DNA of 64,000 nucleotides, taken from the NCBI RefSeq assembly GCF_002001105.1, contig NZ_MUNP01000046.1:99430-163429 (forward strand), given 5' to 3'. Of the stretch, positions 45,183 to 53,928 are shown in pieces (the first letter of the stretch is position 1; every line of letters starts with the position of its first letter). The notes beneath the pieces are model-generated. The model saw only the letters and a list, made by a program, of their open reading frames with translations. It was not told the origin of the DNA and did no database searches. Made by a program: the position numbers and the translations under genes. The DNA is from Rhodanobacter sp. C06 (GTDB lineage Bacteria > Pseudomonadota > Gammaproteobacteria > Xanthomonadales > Rhodanobacteraceae).

Positions 45183-47194
45183 GCCATCTGCTGCTGTGCC
45201 TGTTCCTGCTGCTCGGCCTTGGCCTGGCCCTGGCGGGGCCGGCGCGGGCGGACATCACGGTCGCCGCGAAACAGCTCAGTCTGCCGGGCCTGCGGCTGCA
45301 GGACCTGAGCGCCCGGATCAGCGAGGATCCGGCCGGCGGCCTGCATCTGCAGCTGCAGGCCGACCAGGCGGATATTGCCGCGATGGGCTGGCGGCGCGTG
45401 GGCCTGCATCTCGACGGCCGGCTGCAGCGCGATGCACAGCAGCGCTGGGTGTTCGACGGCCACGTGCAGTTGCGCGGCGCACCGGGCGGCGCGCTGGGCA
45501 ACGCGCAGCTCAGCTGGGTAGTGAATCCCGCTTCCGACACCATGCAGGTGCAGTTGCAGCAGGACAAGGCGCAAGCCAGCGCGTGGCTGCCGCTGGACCA
45601 GCTCAGCCACGCGAAGATCAGCCTGCGCCAGTTGCCGGCGGGCTGGCTGCAGGGCCTGCTCGGCACGGTATGGTCCGGCCGGCTCGGCGCCGGTCGGCTG
45701 GATGCCGATCTCGCGCTGGACGCAGGCGATGCGGGGGTGCAGTCCTCCGGCGAGTTCACCCTGGCCGGCGTAGGCTTCGACACGCCCAGCGGCACCCTCG
45801 CGGGGCAGGGCATCAGCGGCAAGGGGCGTTTCGGTTTCGAGAACGGCGGCGACGGAGCGCGGATCAGCCTGCAAGGCAGCCTGGGCGGCGGCGAACTGCT
45901 GCTTGGGCCACTGTACGCGAAACTGCCCGCGCACCCGGTGCAGCTGGACATCGGCGCACGCGCCAGTCGCGGCGCGATCGAACTGGATCGCCTGCACGTG
46001 GACGATGCCGATGCGCTGCAACTGGACGGCGCGCTGGCGTTCGACGCCAAGGGCAACCTGCAGAAGCTGGAACTGGATCGCTTCCACGCCAGCTTGCCGG
46101 CAGCGTACGAACGTTACGGCCAGGCTTGGCTGGCCACGCTGGGCCTGCGTGACGTGCGCTCCGCGGGGCAGTTGAGCGGCAGTCTGGATCTGCGCAGCGA
46201 CGGCCTGCACGCTTTCGCGTTCGACACCGACCGGCTGGACCTGGCCGACGGCGCCGGCCGTTTCGCGGTGAGCGACCTTCGCGGCGGCCTGGACTGGACG
46301 GCACAGGGCGATCGTCCCGCCACCACGCTGGGCTGGCAGGGCCTGCAGTTCTACCGCATTCCCAACGGCGCGGCGCAGTCCCGCTGGCAGAGCCGCGACG
46401 GCACGCTGGCCTTGCAGCAGCCGCTCACCGTGCCGGTGCTGAAGGGCCAGTTGCGGCTGGCCAGCCTGGACTGGCGCCCGGCGGCGGTGAAGGGCCAGCG
46501 CCTCGCCACCAGCCTCACCGTCGCCGGCATCGACATGGCCAGCTTCAGCCACGCGCTGGGCTGGCCGTCCTTCCCCGGCACGCTGGGTGGCGCGGTTCCC
46601 TCGCTGCGCTGGGTCGGCGATCGCTTCGAGCTGGAGGGCGGCCTGTCGGTGAACGTGTTCGACGGTTTCGTGGACGTCACCCATCTCTCGCTGCAGCAGC
46701 CGTTCGGTGATGCGCCGGTGCTGGCCGGCGACATCAGCCTCAACCAGCTCGACCTCGGCGCGATCACCAGCGTGTTCGACTTCGGCAGCATCACCGGGCG
46801 ACTCGACGGCACCATCGACGATCTGCGACTGGCGAACTGGAACCCGGTCGCGTTCAAGGCCTCGCTGCTCGCCGGCAGCGGCGGGCGGATCAGCCAGCGC
46901 GCGGTGAACAACCTCACCACGGTGGGCGGCGGCAGCATGGCCGGCGGCCTGCAGGGCGCGATGTTGAAATTGTTCAAGACCTTCGGCTACAAGCGCATCG
47001 GCCTCAGCTGCACGCTGCGCGGCGCGGTCTGCCAGATGGGCGGGCTGGAGAGCGACGATGGCGGTTACACTATCGTCGAAGGCAGCGGCCTGCCGCATCT
47101 CGAGGTGATCGGCCACCAGACCCGGGTCGATTGGCCCACCTTGGTGCGTCGCCTGCGCGAAGCCATCAACGGTCACGCGCCGGTGGTTCGCTGA
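45167..47194 (+). CDS. YdbH-like AsmA-superfamily envelope protein
   Basis: 675 residues from MRPTSSHLLLCL, with signal sequence or membrane anchor (about 6-27) cleaved near GPARADI. The rest is repeating beta-strand units (LDLRSDG, LDADLALDAGD and similar), the pattern of the TamB/YhdP/YdbH group thought to form long grooved bridges for phospholipid transport to the outer membrane. The C-terminal region (GDISLNQLDLGAITSVFDFGSITGRLDGTIDDLRL through RGAVCQMGGLESDDGGYTIVEG) is like YdbH. The DUF1318 gene downstream supports the call, as E. coli has ydbH-ynbE-ydbL. Confidence 0.8.
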   Translation: MRPTSSHLLLCLFLLLGLGLALAGPARADITVAAKQLSLPGLRLQDLSARISEDPAGGLHLQLQADQADIAAMGWRRVGLHLDGRLQRDAQQRWVFDGHVQLRGAPGGALGNAQLSWVVNPASDTMQVQLQQDKAQASAWLPLDQLSHAKISLRQLPAGWLQGLLGTVWSGRLGAGRLDADLALDAGDAGVQSSGEFTLAGVGFDTPSGTLAGQGISGKGRFGFENGGDGARISLQGSLGGGELLLGPLYAKLPAHPVQLDIGARASRGAIELDRLHVDDADALQLDGALAFDAKGNLQKLELDRFHASLPAAYERYGQAWLATLGLRDVRSAGQLSGSLDLRSDGLHAFAFDTDRLDLADGAGRFAVSDLRGGLDWTAQGDRPATTLGWQGLQFYRIPNGAAQSRWQSRDGTLALQQPLTVPVLKGQLRLASLDWRPAAVKGQRLATSLTVAGIDMASFSHALGWPSFPGTLGGAVPSLRWVGDRFELEGGLSVNVFDGFVDVTHLSLQQPFGDAPVLAGDISLNQLDLGAITSVFDFGSITGRLDGTIDDLRLANWNPVAFKASLLAGSGGRISQRAVNNLTTVGGGSMAGGLQGAMLKLFKTFGYKRIGLSCTLRGAVCQMGGLESDDGGYTIVEGSGLPHLEVIGHQTRVDWPTLVRRLREAINGHAPVVR

Positions 47195-47229
47195 AGCCGT
47201 TGCGGACGTCTCGTTCAAAGGAGTGGCAC

Positions 47230-47841
47230 ATGCGCAAGCTCACCTGCACCATCCTCGCCATGCTGGCCGTCGCACTGGTGGGATGCGTCACGATCAACGT
47301 CTATTTCCCCGAGGCGGCGGCGCAGAAGGCCGCCGACCAGTTCATCGGCACCGTGCTCGACGGCAGCGGGCAGAAGGCACCCGCGGCGGACAAGAACGCC
47401 CCCGCGCAGGACAATCCGCCACCCGCGCATCAGCCCTCGGCGATGCTGCTGGACCTGCTGGTGCCGGCCGCTTATGCCGCCGACGTGCCGAACCTGCGCG
47501 TGCAGACGCCGGCGGTGCAGGCGATCCACGAGCGGATGCGCACGCGCTTCGAGCGCTCCCTGAAGGCCTTGCTGGACAGCGGCGCGGTGGGCTTCACCCG
47601 CGACGGCATGGTGGCCATGCGCGACGCGGCCAAGCTGCCGCTCGCCGAACGCGCCCAGGCCAACGCCGCCGTGGCCGACGAGAACCGCGACCGCGCCGCG
47701 CTGTACCGCGAGATCGCCAACGCCAACAACCATCCGGAGTGGGAAGCGCAGATCCGCGCCACCTTCGCGCAGACCTGGATCGAACATGCGCATGCCGGCT
47801 GGTACTACCAGGATGCCGCCGGCGCCTGGCAGCGCAAGTGA
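47230..47841 (+). CDS. YdbL-like DUF1318 lipoprotein
   Basis: 203 residues. Lipoprotein signal with lipobox LVGC, Cys19, followed by VTINVYFPEAAAQKAADQFI. A central low-complexity Ala/Pro stretch and then a DUF1318 domain (about 95-203) ending in ALYREIANANNHPEWEAQIRATF and WYYQDAAGAWQRK, the last like the YdbL C-terminus. In E. coli YdbL is a periplasmic partner of YdbH and the lipoprotein YnbE. Here one lipidated protein seems to do both jobs. 35 bases after the YdbH-like gene; RBS AAGGAG. Confidence 0.8.
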   Translation: MRKLTCTILAMLAVALVGCVTINVYFPEAAAQKAADQFIGTVLDGSGQKAPAADKNAPAQDNPPPAHQPSAMLLDLLVPAAYAADVPNLRVQTPAVQAIHERMRTRFERSLKALLDSGAVGFTRDGMVAMRDAAKLPLAERAQANAAVADENRDRAALYREIANANNHPEWEAQIRATFAQTWIEHAHAGWYYQDAAGAWQRK

Positions 47842-47851
47842 GCGCCTGATC

Positions 47852-47913
47852 CCCTTCGCCCGCTGCGGGCACGCGGGAAGGCGCCACGGCTGGCGCCGGC
47901 ATCGGGGAGCGAG
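47852..47913. repeat. GGCGCCA-TGGCGCC repeat, copy 1
   Basis: The core AGGCGCCACGGCTGGCGCC forms a hairpin and is followed by GGCATCGGGGAGCGAG. A related unit with the same layout lies at 54680-54738. Located in the gap between the DUF1318 gene and rlmD. Confidence 0.5.
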
Positions 47914-48019
47914 GAGAGGTTCCGGGGAGAGGGAGGGGGTGGGCGCCTGTTGCAGCGTCGCGGGAAGCAATCAGGGATAATGGCCGGTCTGCCCCTGCCG
48001 TGTTGAAGCCCCGCAGACC

Positions 48020-49369
48020 ATGTCCCGATCCAACTCCCGCCCCCGCGCGCCTGCACCCGAACTCGAAGCCGACATCACCGACCTGAGCCACGACGGCCGT
48101 GGCGTCGCCCGCATCGACGGCAAGGCGGTGTTCGTCGCCGGTGCGCTCGAAGGCGAACGCGTGCGCCTGCGCATCCGCCAGCGCCATCGCCACTTCGACG
48201 AGGCCGAAACGGTCGAAGTGCTCAGCGCCTCGCCGCATCGCGTGCAGCCCAAGTGCGCGCACTTCGGCCAGTGCGGCGGCTGCTCGCTGCAGCACTTGGA
48301 CGCGGCAGCGCAGATCGGCGCCAAGCAGCGCGTGCTGGCCGACAACTTCGCGCGCATCGGCAAGGTGGAGCCGGCGCGGTGGCTGCCACCGCTGGTCGAT
48401 GAGCCCTGGGGCTATCGCCGCAAGGGGCGCTTGTCGGTGCGTGCGGTAGCGAAGAAGGGGCGCGTGCTGGTGGGTTTCCGCGAGGAGGCCAATCCGCGCT
48501 ATGTGGCCGACATCCGCCATTGCGACGTGGTGCATCCTGCGCTGGGCGAGAAGATCGAACTGCTCGGCGAGTTGGTGAGCGGCATGGACGCTGCTTCGGA
48601 GATTCCGCAGATCGAGTTCGCCGCCGGGGACGACACCGTGGCGCTGGTGTTCCGCCACATGCAGCCGTTGAGCGAGCGCGACCGTGCGACACTGGCCGCA
48701 TTCGGCCAGGCGCACGGTTTCGCGATCTACCTGCAGCCGGGTGGCGTGAGCAGCGTGCATCCGCTGTGGCCGGAGGCGCCGCGGCTGGCGTTCACGCTGT
48801 CGCCGGGCGGCGGTGCGGCGGACGTGGAACTGGAATTCCAGCCGCTGGATTTCGTGCAGGTCAACGCCGGCATGAACCGGAAGATGATGGCGCACGCGAT
48901 GGAGCTGCTCGATCCGCAGGCCAGCGACCGCGTGCTGGACCTGTTCTGCGGGCTGGGCAACTTCACCTTGCCGATCGCGCGCCGCGTGGCCGAGGTGGCG
49001 GGCGTCGAGGGCGAGCACGGGCTGGTGGCGCGCGCCGCGGAGAACGCCGCACGCAACGGCATCGCCAATGCGCGCTTCCATGTCGCCAACCTGTTCGAGG
49101 ACCAGCACGGTGCCGACTGGGCGCGCCAGCCCTGGGACAAGCTGCTGCTGGACCCGCCGCGCGCCGGCGCCGACCAGGTGTTGGCCTACCTGCCGCACCA
49201 GGCGACGAACCGCATCGTCTACGTCTCCTGCCATCCCGCCTCGCTGGCGCGCGATGCCGGCATCCTCGTGAGCCAGCATGGTTTCCGGCTCAGCGCGGCG
49301 GGTGTGATGGACATGTTCCCCCACACCGCGCACGTGGAGTCGATTGCTGTATTTGAGCGGTCTTCCTGA
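48020..49369 (+). CDS. rlmD: 23S rRNA (uracil-1939-C5)-methyltransferase RlmD
   Basis: 449 residues. N-terminal TRAM domain (about 10-75), four iron-sulfur cysteines (CAHFGQCGGCSLQHL and HCDVV), central domain, SAM-binding VLDLFCGLGNFTLPIA and the catalytic Cys in VYVSCHPASLARD near the C-terminus. Methylates C5 of U1939 in 23S rRNA. Its last codons and stop lie inside the first hairpin of the dispersed repeat copy B. Confidence 0.96.
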   Translation: MSRSNSRPRAPAPELEADITDLSHDGRGVARIDGKAVFVAGALEGERVRLRIRQRHRHFDEAETVEVLSASPHRVQPKCAHFGQCGGCSLQHLDAAAQIGAKQRVLADNFARIGKVEPARWLPPLVDEPWGYRRKGRLSVRAVAKKGRVLVGFREEANPRYVADIRHCDVVHPALGEKIELLGELVSGMDAASEIPQIEFAAGDDTVALVFRHMQPLSERDRATLAAFGQAHGFAIYLQPGGVSSVHPLWPEAPRLAFTLSPGGGAADVELEFQPLDFVQVNAGMNRKMMAHAMELLDPQASDRVLDLFCGLGNFTLPIARRVAEVAGVEGEHGLVARAAENAARNGIANARFHVANLFEDQHGADWARQPWDKLLLDPPRAGADQVLAYLPHQATNRIVYVSCHPASLARDAGILVSQHGFRLSAAGVMDMFPHTAHVESIAVFERSS

Positions 49370-49413
49370 CCGCGAAGATTAAACGGGCGGCCATCCATGG
49401 CCGCACTCTTCAA
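49357..49413 (+). repeat. Dispersed two-hairpin repeat, copy B
   Basis: Hairpin 1 GCGGTC/GACCGC (49357-49373) overlaps the rlmD stop. Linker GAAGATTAAACGG, then hairpin 2 GCGGCCA-TCCA-TGGCCGC (49387-49404) and ACTCTTCAA. Compared with copy A, both arms of hairpin 1 changed together, so pairing is kept. Confidence 0.7.
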
Positions 49414-49442
49414 TAAACCTGTGATACATGGCGCTTCATCAG

Positions 49443-49967
49443 ATGCCCATAGAAATCGAACGCAAATTCCTCCTGCGCGGCGACAGCTGGCGCGATGCGA
49501 TCGAGCGCAGCGAGCACCTCGTGCAAGGCTATCTGGTCGGCGCGGCGGCATTGGCGGCGGGACTGGCGCGGGCTTCGGTGCGGGTGCGGCTGGCGGGCGA
49601 TGAGGCCTGGCTCAACATCAAGGCTGCGCGGTTGGGCATCGAGCGCGCCGAGTACGACTACGCGATCCCGCCGGCGGATGCCGACACGTTGCTGGCCACG
49701 CTGTGCGACGGCGTGCTGGGCAAGCGGCGCCATCACGTCACGGTCGACGGCACGCTGTTCGAGATCGATGAGTTTCTGGGCGACAATGCCGGCCTCGTGG
49801 TGGCCGAGGTGGAACTGCCGCGGTCGGACGCGCCATTCCCGCGGCCGCCGTGGCTGGGGCGCGAGGTGAGCGCGCTGGCGCGCTACTACAACGTCAACCT
49901 GATCACGCATCCGTATGCCCGCTGGACGCAGGCCGAGCGCGACGCCAACGATGGAGCGAATCCCTGA
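49443..49967 (+). CDS. CYTH-domain protein (adenylate cyclase class IV/inorganic triphosphatase-like)
   Basis: 174 residues from MPIEIERKFLL, the EIERKF signature that names the family. The acidic and basic residues of the triphosphate tunnel are visible as pairs along the strands (VRVRLAGDEAWLNIKAAR, IERAEYDYAIP, VDGTLFEIDEFLGDNAGLVVAEVEL). Bacterial stand-alone CYTH proteins of this size are usually tripolyphosphatases rather than cyclases. Its stop overlaps nagZ by one base. An ATG five codons upstream is a possible start. Confidence 0.88.
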   Translation: MPIEIERKFLLRGDSWRDAIERSEHLVQGYLVGAAALAAGLARASVRVRLAGDEAWLNIKAARLGIERAEYDYAIPPADADTLLATLCDGVLGKRRHHVTVDGTLFEIDEFLGDNAGLVVAEVELPRSDAPFPRPPWLGREVSALARYYNVNLITHPYARWTQAERDANDGANP

Positions 49968-50983
49968 TGCTGCTGATCGGCCTGGCCGGACTCGAAGTCG
50001 CCGAGCGCGAACGCGCGTGGCTCGCCGCACCCGGCGTGGCGGGCGTGATCCTGTTCGCGCGCAACTATGCCGATCGCGCGCAGTTGATGACGCTGTGCGA
50101 ATCCATCCGCGAGATCGGCGGCGAGCAGTTGCTGATCGCGGTGGACCAGGAGGGCGGACCGGTGCAGCGCTTCCGTGAGGGCTTCACCCGCTTGCCGGCG
50201 CTGGCACGGATCGGCGAGGTCCACGACCGCGACCCGTCCGAAGCGGTGCGTCTCGCCGAGGAACATGCCTGGGTGATGGCCAGCGAGCTGCGCGCCTGCG
50301 GCGTGGATTTCAGCTTCGCCCCGGTGGCGGATCTCGCGCGCGGCAACGCCGCGATCGGCACGCGTGCCTTCCATGCCGATCCCGCCGTGGCCGCGGAACT
50401 CGCCGCGGCCTACGTGCGCGGCATGCACCTGGCCGGCATGGCCGCGGTGCTCAAGCACTTTCCCGGCCACGGCTCGGTGGCCGCCGACACGCACAAGGCG
50501 CTAGCGGTCGATCCGCGTTCGCTGGACGTCATCAGCCGCGACGACCTGCGCCCGTTCGCCGAATGCATCGCGGCGCGGGTGGAGGCGGTGATGATGGCGC
50601 ATGTGGTCTATCCCGCCGTCGACGCGCAGCCGGCCGGCTATTCGCGCGCGTGGATCGGCGAGATCCTGCGCGGCGAACTGGGCTTCGCCGGCGCGGCGAT
50701 CAGCGACGACATCAGCATGGCCGCCGCCGGCGTGGCCGGTGGCGTGGCCGAGCGCGTGCTCGGCCACCTGGATGCCGGTTGCGACTTGGTGCTGGCCTGC
50801 TTCCCCGACGTGGTGGACCGGGCTATCGCCGCTGTCGCCGGTCGCGTGCCGGCCCATCCCGAGCGGCTGCTTCCGCTGCGCGGCGCGATCGGCGCCAGCT
50901 GGGACAGCCTCACCGACAACCCCCAGCGCGACCGCTTCGTCGCGCGCATCACGGCGCTGGACGCCGCACCGGACAACGCATGA
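49967..50983 (+). CDS. nagZ: Beta-N-acetylhexosaminidase NagZ (cell-wall recycling)
   Basis: 338 residues (E. coli 341). Glycoside hydrolase family 3 TIM barrel without the C-terminal domain, as NagZ. Motifs VDQEGGPVQRFREGFT, the KHFPGHGSVAADTH loop with the catalytic Asp-His pair, and SDDISMAAA with the nucleophile Asp. Cytoplasmic; removes GlcNAc from GlcNAc-anhydroMurNAc-peptides released by lytic transglycosylases such as MltD. Overlaps hpt by four bases. Confidence 0.96.
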   Translation: MLLIGLAGLEVAERERAWLAAPGVAGVILFARNYADRAQLMTLCESIREIGGEQLLIAVDQEGGPVQRFREGFTRLPALARIGEVHDRDPSEAVRLAEEHAWVMASELRACGVDFSFAPVADLARGNAAIGTRAFHADPAVAAELAAAYVRGMHLAGMAAVLKHFPGHGSVAADTHKALAVDPRSLDVISRDDLRPFAECIAARVEAVMMAHVVYPAVDAQPAGYSRAWIGEILRGELGFAGAAISDDISMAAAGVAGGVAERVLGHLDAGCDLVLACFPDVVDRAIAAVAGRVPAHPERLLPLRGAIGASWDSLTDNPQRDRFVARITALDAAPDNA

Positions 50984-51540
50984 ACGCGACGACTCCCTCC
51001 CTCCGCGACGCGTTGGCGCATGCCGACGTGCTGTTCGAGCGCGCCGAACTGGAAACCGTGATCGCCGACCTCGGCCGGCGGATCGACGCCGCGCTGGACG
51101 GCGAGCGCGCGGTGTTCCTCACCGTGATGAACGGCGCGCTGATGTTCGCCGGCCAGCTTGCGCTGGCGATCCGCACTGATCTCGAATTCGACTACGTGCA
51201 CGCCACCCGCTACCGCGGCGCCACTTCCGGCAGCGAGCTGCACTGGCTGCGCGAACCGGCGGCGGACCTGGCAGATCGCACCGTGCTGCTGGTGGACGAT
51301 ATCCTCGACGAGGGCCACACGCTGAAGGCGGTGCGCGACGACTGCCTGCACCGCGGCGCGAAGCGCGTGCTGATCGCCAGCCTGTGCAGCAAGCGGCACG
51401 ACCGTCTGGTCGCGGGCATCGTCGCCGACTTCAACGGCGTCGAGCTGCCCGACCGCTACGTGTTCGGCTACGGCATGGACTACCACGAGCAAGGTCGCAA
51501 CCTGCCGGCCATCTATGCCTTGAAGGAGACCGGCGCATGA
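50980..51540 (+). CDS. hpt: Hypoxanthine-guanine phosphoribosyltransferase
   Basis: 186 residues. Type I phosphoribosyltransferase with the PRPP-binding loop VLLVDDILDEGHTL (about 96-109), the flexible-loop region ATRYRG and a C-terminal purine-binding stretch. Joins hypoxanthine or guanine to PRPP. Overlaps both neighbours by four bases. The gene that follows makes hypoxanthine, so the pair forms a salvage unit. Confidence 0.92.
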   Translation: MNATTPSLRDALAHADVLFERAELETVIADLGRRIDAALDGERAVFLTVMNGALMFAGQLALAIRTDLEFDYVHATRYRGATSGSELHWLREPAADLADRTVLLVDDILDEGHTLKAVRDDCLHRGAKRVLIASLCSKRHDRLVAGIVADFNGVELPDRYVFGYGMDYHEQGRNLPAIYALKETGA

Positions 51541-52292
51541 GCACGCCGCACGCCATCGACCTCGCCGTGATCGGCGGCAGCGGCTTGTACAAGTTCCCGG
51601 GGCTGGAGAACGTCGAGCGTAGCGCCGTCGAGACGCCCTGGGGCGCGGCCTCGGGCGATGTGGTGCTGGGCGATTTCGCCGGCAAGCGGGTGGCCTTTCT
51701 CGCCCGCCATGGCGAAAGCCACAGCCTGCCGCCGCACCGGGTGAACTACCGCGCCAACCTGTGGGCGCTGCACGGCCTCGGCGCGCGCACGGTGATCGGC
51801 GTCAACGCGGTGGGCGGCATCCGCACCGACATGGGACCGCGTGCCATCGTGGTGCCCGACCAGCTGATCGATTACACCCACGGTCGCTACACCAGCTTCT
51901 GCGACGTCGAAGGCGCCGAGGTGAAGCACATCGACTTCAGCGAGCCGTACACCGCCGCATTGCGCCACCGCCTGTTGCAGGGCGCGCGCAAGGCCGGCAT
52001 CGCGGTGATCGACGGCGGCTGCTACGGCGCCACCCAGGGGCCGCGGCTGGAGACCCGCGCCGAGATCGCGCGCATGAAGCGCGACGGCTGCGACCTGGTC
52101 GGCATGACCGGCATGCCCGAGGCCGCGCTGGCGCGCGAACTGGGGCTGGACTACGCCTGCCTCGCCCTGGTGGCGAACTATGCCGCCGGCTGCGGCGACG
52201 AGGACGAGATCAGCATCGAGGAGATCTTCGCCCATCTCGCCGCGGCTACCGCCGAGGTGCCGCGTCTGCTGGAAGCGATGCTGCGCGCGTGA
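51537..52292 (+). CDS. mtnP: S-methyl-5'-thioinosine phosphorylase (MTAP/PNP family)
   Basis: 251 residues. PNP/MTAP fold: LAVIGGSGLYKF with the phosphate-binding loop, RHGESHSLPPHRVNYRANLWAL, NAVGGI, QLIDYTHGR and GATQGPRLETRAEIARM. In Pseudomonas aeruginosa the equivalent gene (PA3004) encodes a methylthioinosine-specific phosphorylase that yields hypoxanthine. The neighbour hpt would recycle that base, favouring MTIP over MTAP specificity here. The specificity is inferred from context. Confidence 0.88.
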   Translation: MSTPHAIDLAVIGGSGLYKFPGLENVERSAVETPWGAASGDVVLGDFAGKRVAFLARHGESHSLPPHRVNYRANLWALHGLGARTVIGVNAVGGIRTDMGPRAIVVPDQLIDYTHGRYTSFCDVEGAEVKHIDFSEPYTAALRHRLLQGARKAGIAVIDGGCYGATQGPRLETRAEIARMKRDGCDLVGMTGMPEAALARELGLDYACLALVANYAAGCGDEDEISIEEIFAHLAAATAEVPRLLEAMLRA

Positions 52293-52371
52293 TCGCGCGT
52301 TATCGCATTACCGCATGACGCATCCTTGTGGACTGGAATGGGGTCCCGGGCAGGAAATCGGCAGACACATA

Positions 52372-52401
52372 TTGCGCTTTGCCCGCAAACATGATGATAC
52401 T
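52372..52401 (+). promoter_or_regulatory. Possible sigma-70 promoter of the cold-shock gene
   Basis: TTGCGC at 52372-52377, 18-base spacer, GATACT at 52396-52401. It would give a 5' leader of about 77 nt before the CspA-like ORF, in keeping with the leader regulation of cold-shock mRNAs. Confidence 0.45.
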
Positions 52402-52484
52402 TTCCGGGCACCAGGACGGTGAGCCAGGGGGATGGTTCGAGCTCGGTCGGGTGCATCCTGTCCATGCTTACAGAGGTTCCAGCA

Positions 52485-52691
52485 ATGCGTTTCGGTACGG
52501 TCAAGTGGTTCAACGATGCCAAGGGCTTCGGCTTCATCGCGCCCGAGGACGGTGGGGAGGACGTGTTCGTCCATTTCTCGGCCATCAACTCCAAGGGCTT
52601 CCGCAGCCTGCAGGAAGGCCAGCGCGTGAAGTTCGAAGTCACCACGGGCCCGAAAGGTGCCCAGGCTTCGGGCGTCGAGATTGCGGCCTGA
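52485..52691 (+). CDS. Cold-shock protein (CspA family)
   Basis: 68 residues, canonical length, from [21 protein letters not shown]1 KGFGFI and RNP2 VFVHF are intact; the C-terminus ends GVEIAA. Single-stranded RNA/DNA chaperone. An in-frame ATG seven codons upstream is rejected because the family starts at this position. Followed by two hairpins, the second with a T-run. Confidence 0.95.
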   Translation: MRFGTVKWFNDAKGFGFIAPEDGGEDVFVHFSAINSKGFRSLQEGQRVKFEVTTGPKGAQASGVEIAA

Positions 52692-52733
52692 GTTCCACCG
52701 GCCGGCGCTTGCGCCGGCCATGCAGTGAAACCA

Positions 52734-52767
52734 AGCCCCGCGCCCCGGCGCGGGGCTTTTTGCTTTG
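52734..52767 (+). terminator. Rho-independent terminator after the csp gene
   Basis: Stem AAGCCCCGCG/CGCGGGGCTT then TTTGCTTT. A second hairpin GGCCGGCG/CGCCGGCC precedes it at 52701-52720. Confidence 0.9.
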
Positions 52768-52800
52768 AGAAGTGCTGCCGTGGGCCGCTCGCAGGGTTCT

Positions 52801-52890
52801 CGCGATCATGGACGATTGCAAAAACATTGAAGAGTGCAGCCAAGGATGGCCGCCCGTGTGATCCCCGCAATCATGGACGATGGCATAAAC
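52801..52890 (-). repeat. Dispersed two-hairpin repeat, copy C (inverted, with extra half-unit)
   Basis: Read on the minus strand, 52827-52856 matches the hairpin 2 part (CGGGCGGCCATCCTTGGC, one stem mismatch), preceded by a hairpin-1-like TGATTGCGGGGATCACA. A near-direct repeat CATGGACGAT(T/G)GCA(A/T)AAACA flanks the core at about 52807-52826 and 52873-52892. It lies directly upstream of the asparaginase gene. Confidence 0.65.
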
Positions 52891-52902
52891 AAAGGACCAG
52901 AC

Positions 52903-53928
52903 ATGGCCGATCGCCGCCAATTCCTCAAGACCTCGTTGCTGGGCGCCTCGGCGCTGGCAATAAGCAAGCCGATCGCTGCCGCGGAGTCGGCCGGCACCGG
53001 GCGCCAGCCCGCCACCGTGCGCGTGACTTCCACCTGGGATTTCGGCATCGCCGCGAACCAGGCAGCGTGGGCGATCCTGGGTCGGGGCGGCCATTCGCTG
53101 GACGCGGTGGAAGCCGGTGTGCGGGTGCCGGAAGCAGACCTCAGGAACCACAGCGTGGGCAAGGGCGGTTACCCCGACCGCGACGGCAACGTGACCCTGG
53201 ACGCCAGCATCATGGATGCCGAAGGCAACTGCGGCGCGGTCGCGGCGATGGAGCACGTCACCCACGCGATCTCGGTGGCGCGCCGCGTGATGGAGCGCAC
53301 CCCGCACGTGCTTCTGGCCGGCGACGGCGCGTTGCAGTTCGCGCTGGAGCAGGGCTTCGAGAAAGAGAACCTGCTGACGCCGGAGGCCGAAAAAGCCTGG
53401 CACGAATGGCTGAATACCGCGCGCTACCAGCCCACCGCCAACAGCGAGGTGCGCGATTACGGCAAGGGCTTCCCCGGCGGCAAGGACAACCACGACACCA
53501 TCGGCATGCTGGCGCTGGATGCCCACGGCAAGCTCGCCGGTGCCTGCACCACCAGCGGCATGGCGTGGAAGCTGCACGGCCGCGTGGGCGATTCGCCGAT
53601 CATCGGCGCCGGCCTGTACGTGGACGGCGAAGTGGGCGGCGCCACGTCCACCGGCGTGGGCGAGGAGGTGATCCGCAACGCCGGCAGCTTCCTCGTGGTG
53701 GAACTGATGCGCCAGGGCCGCACGCCGGCCGAGGCCTGCCGCGAGGCGGTGCTGCGCATCGTGCGCAAGAAACCCAAGACCGCGCAGGACATCCAGGTGG
53801 GCTTCCTCGCCATGAACAAGGACGGCGAAGTGGGCGCCTGGGCGATCCAGCCTGGCTTCTCCTACGCCGTGTGCGACGCGAAGGACCAGCACGCGCTGGT
53901 CCCCGCGAAGAGCGTGTTTCCCGCATGA
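52903..53928 (+). CDS. N4-(beta-N-acetylglucosaminyl)-L-asparaginase (Ntn hydrolase)
   Basis: 341 residues. Twin-arginine signal DRRQFLKTSLLGASALAIS, so probably exported by Tat and then folded outside the cytoplasm. Glycosylasparaginase fold; autocatalytic Thr in HDTIGMLALD (about residue 205), substrate-binding TTSGMAWKLHGRVGDSPIIGAG and GVGEE. Splits GlcNAc-Asn, the last linkage of N-glycoprotein breakdown. Four-base overlap with cutC. A dispersed repeat fills the upstream region. Confidence 0.92.
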   Translation: MADRRQFLKTSLLGASALAISKPIAAAESAGTGRQPATVRVTSTWDFGIAANQAAWAILGRGGHSLDAVEAGVRVPEADLRNHSVGKGGYPDRDGNVTLDASIMDAEGNCGAVAAMEHVTHAISVARRVMERTPHVLLAGDGALQFALEQGFEKENLLTPEAEKAWHEWLNTARYQPTANSEVRDYGKGFPGGKDNHDTIGMLALDAHGKLAGACTTSGMAWKLHGRVGDSPIIGAGLYVDGEVGGATSTGVGEEVIRNAGSFLVVELMRQGRTPAEACREAVLRIVRKKPKTAQDIQVGFLAMNKDGEVGAWAIQPGFSYAVCDAKDQHALVPAKSVFPA

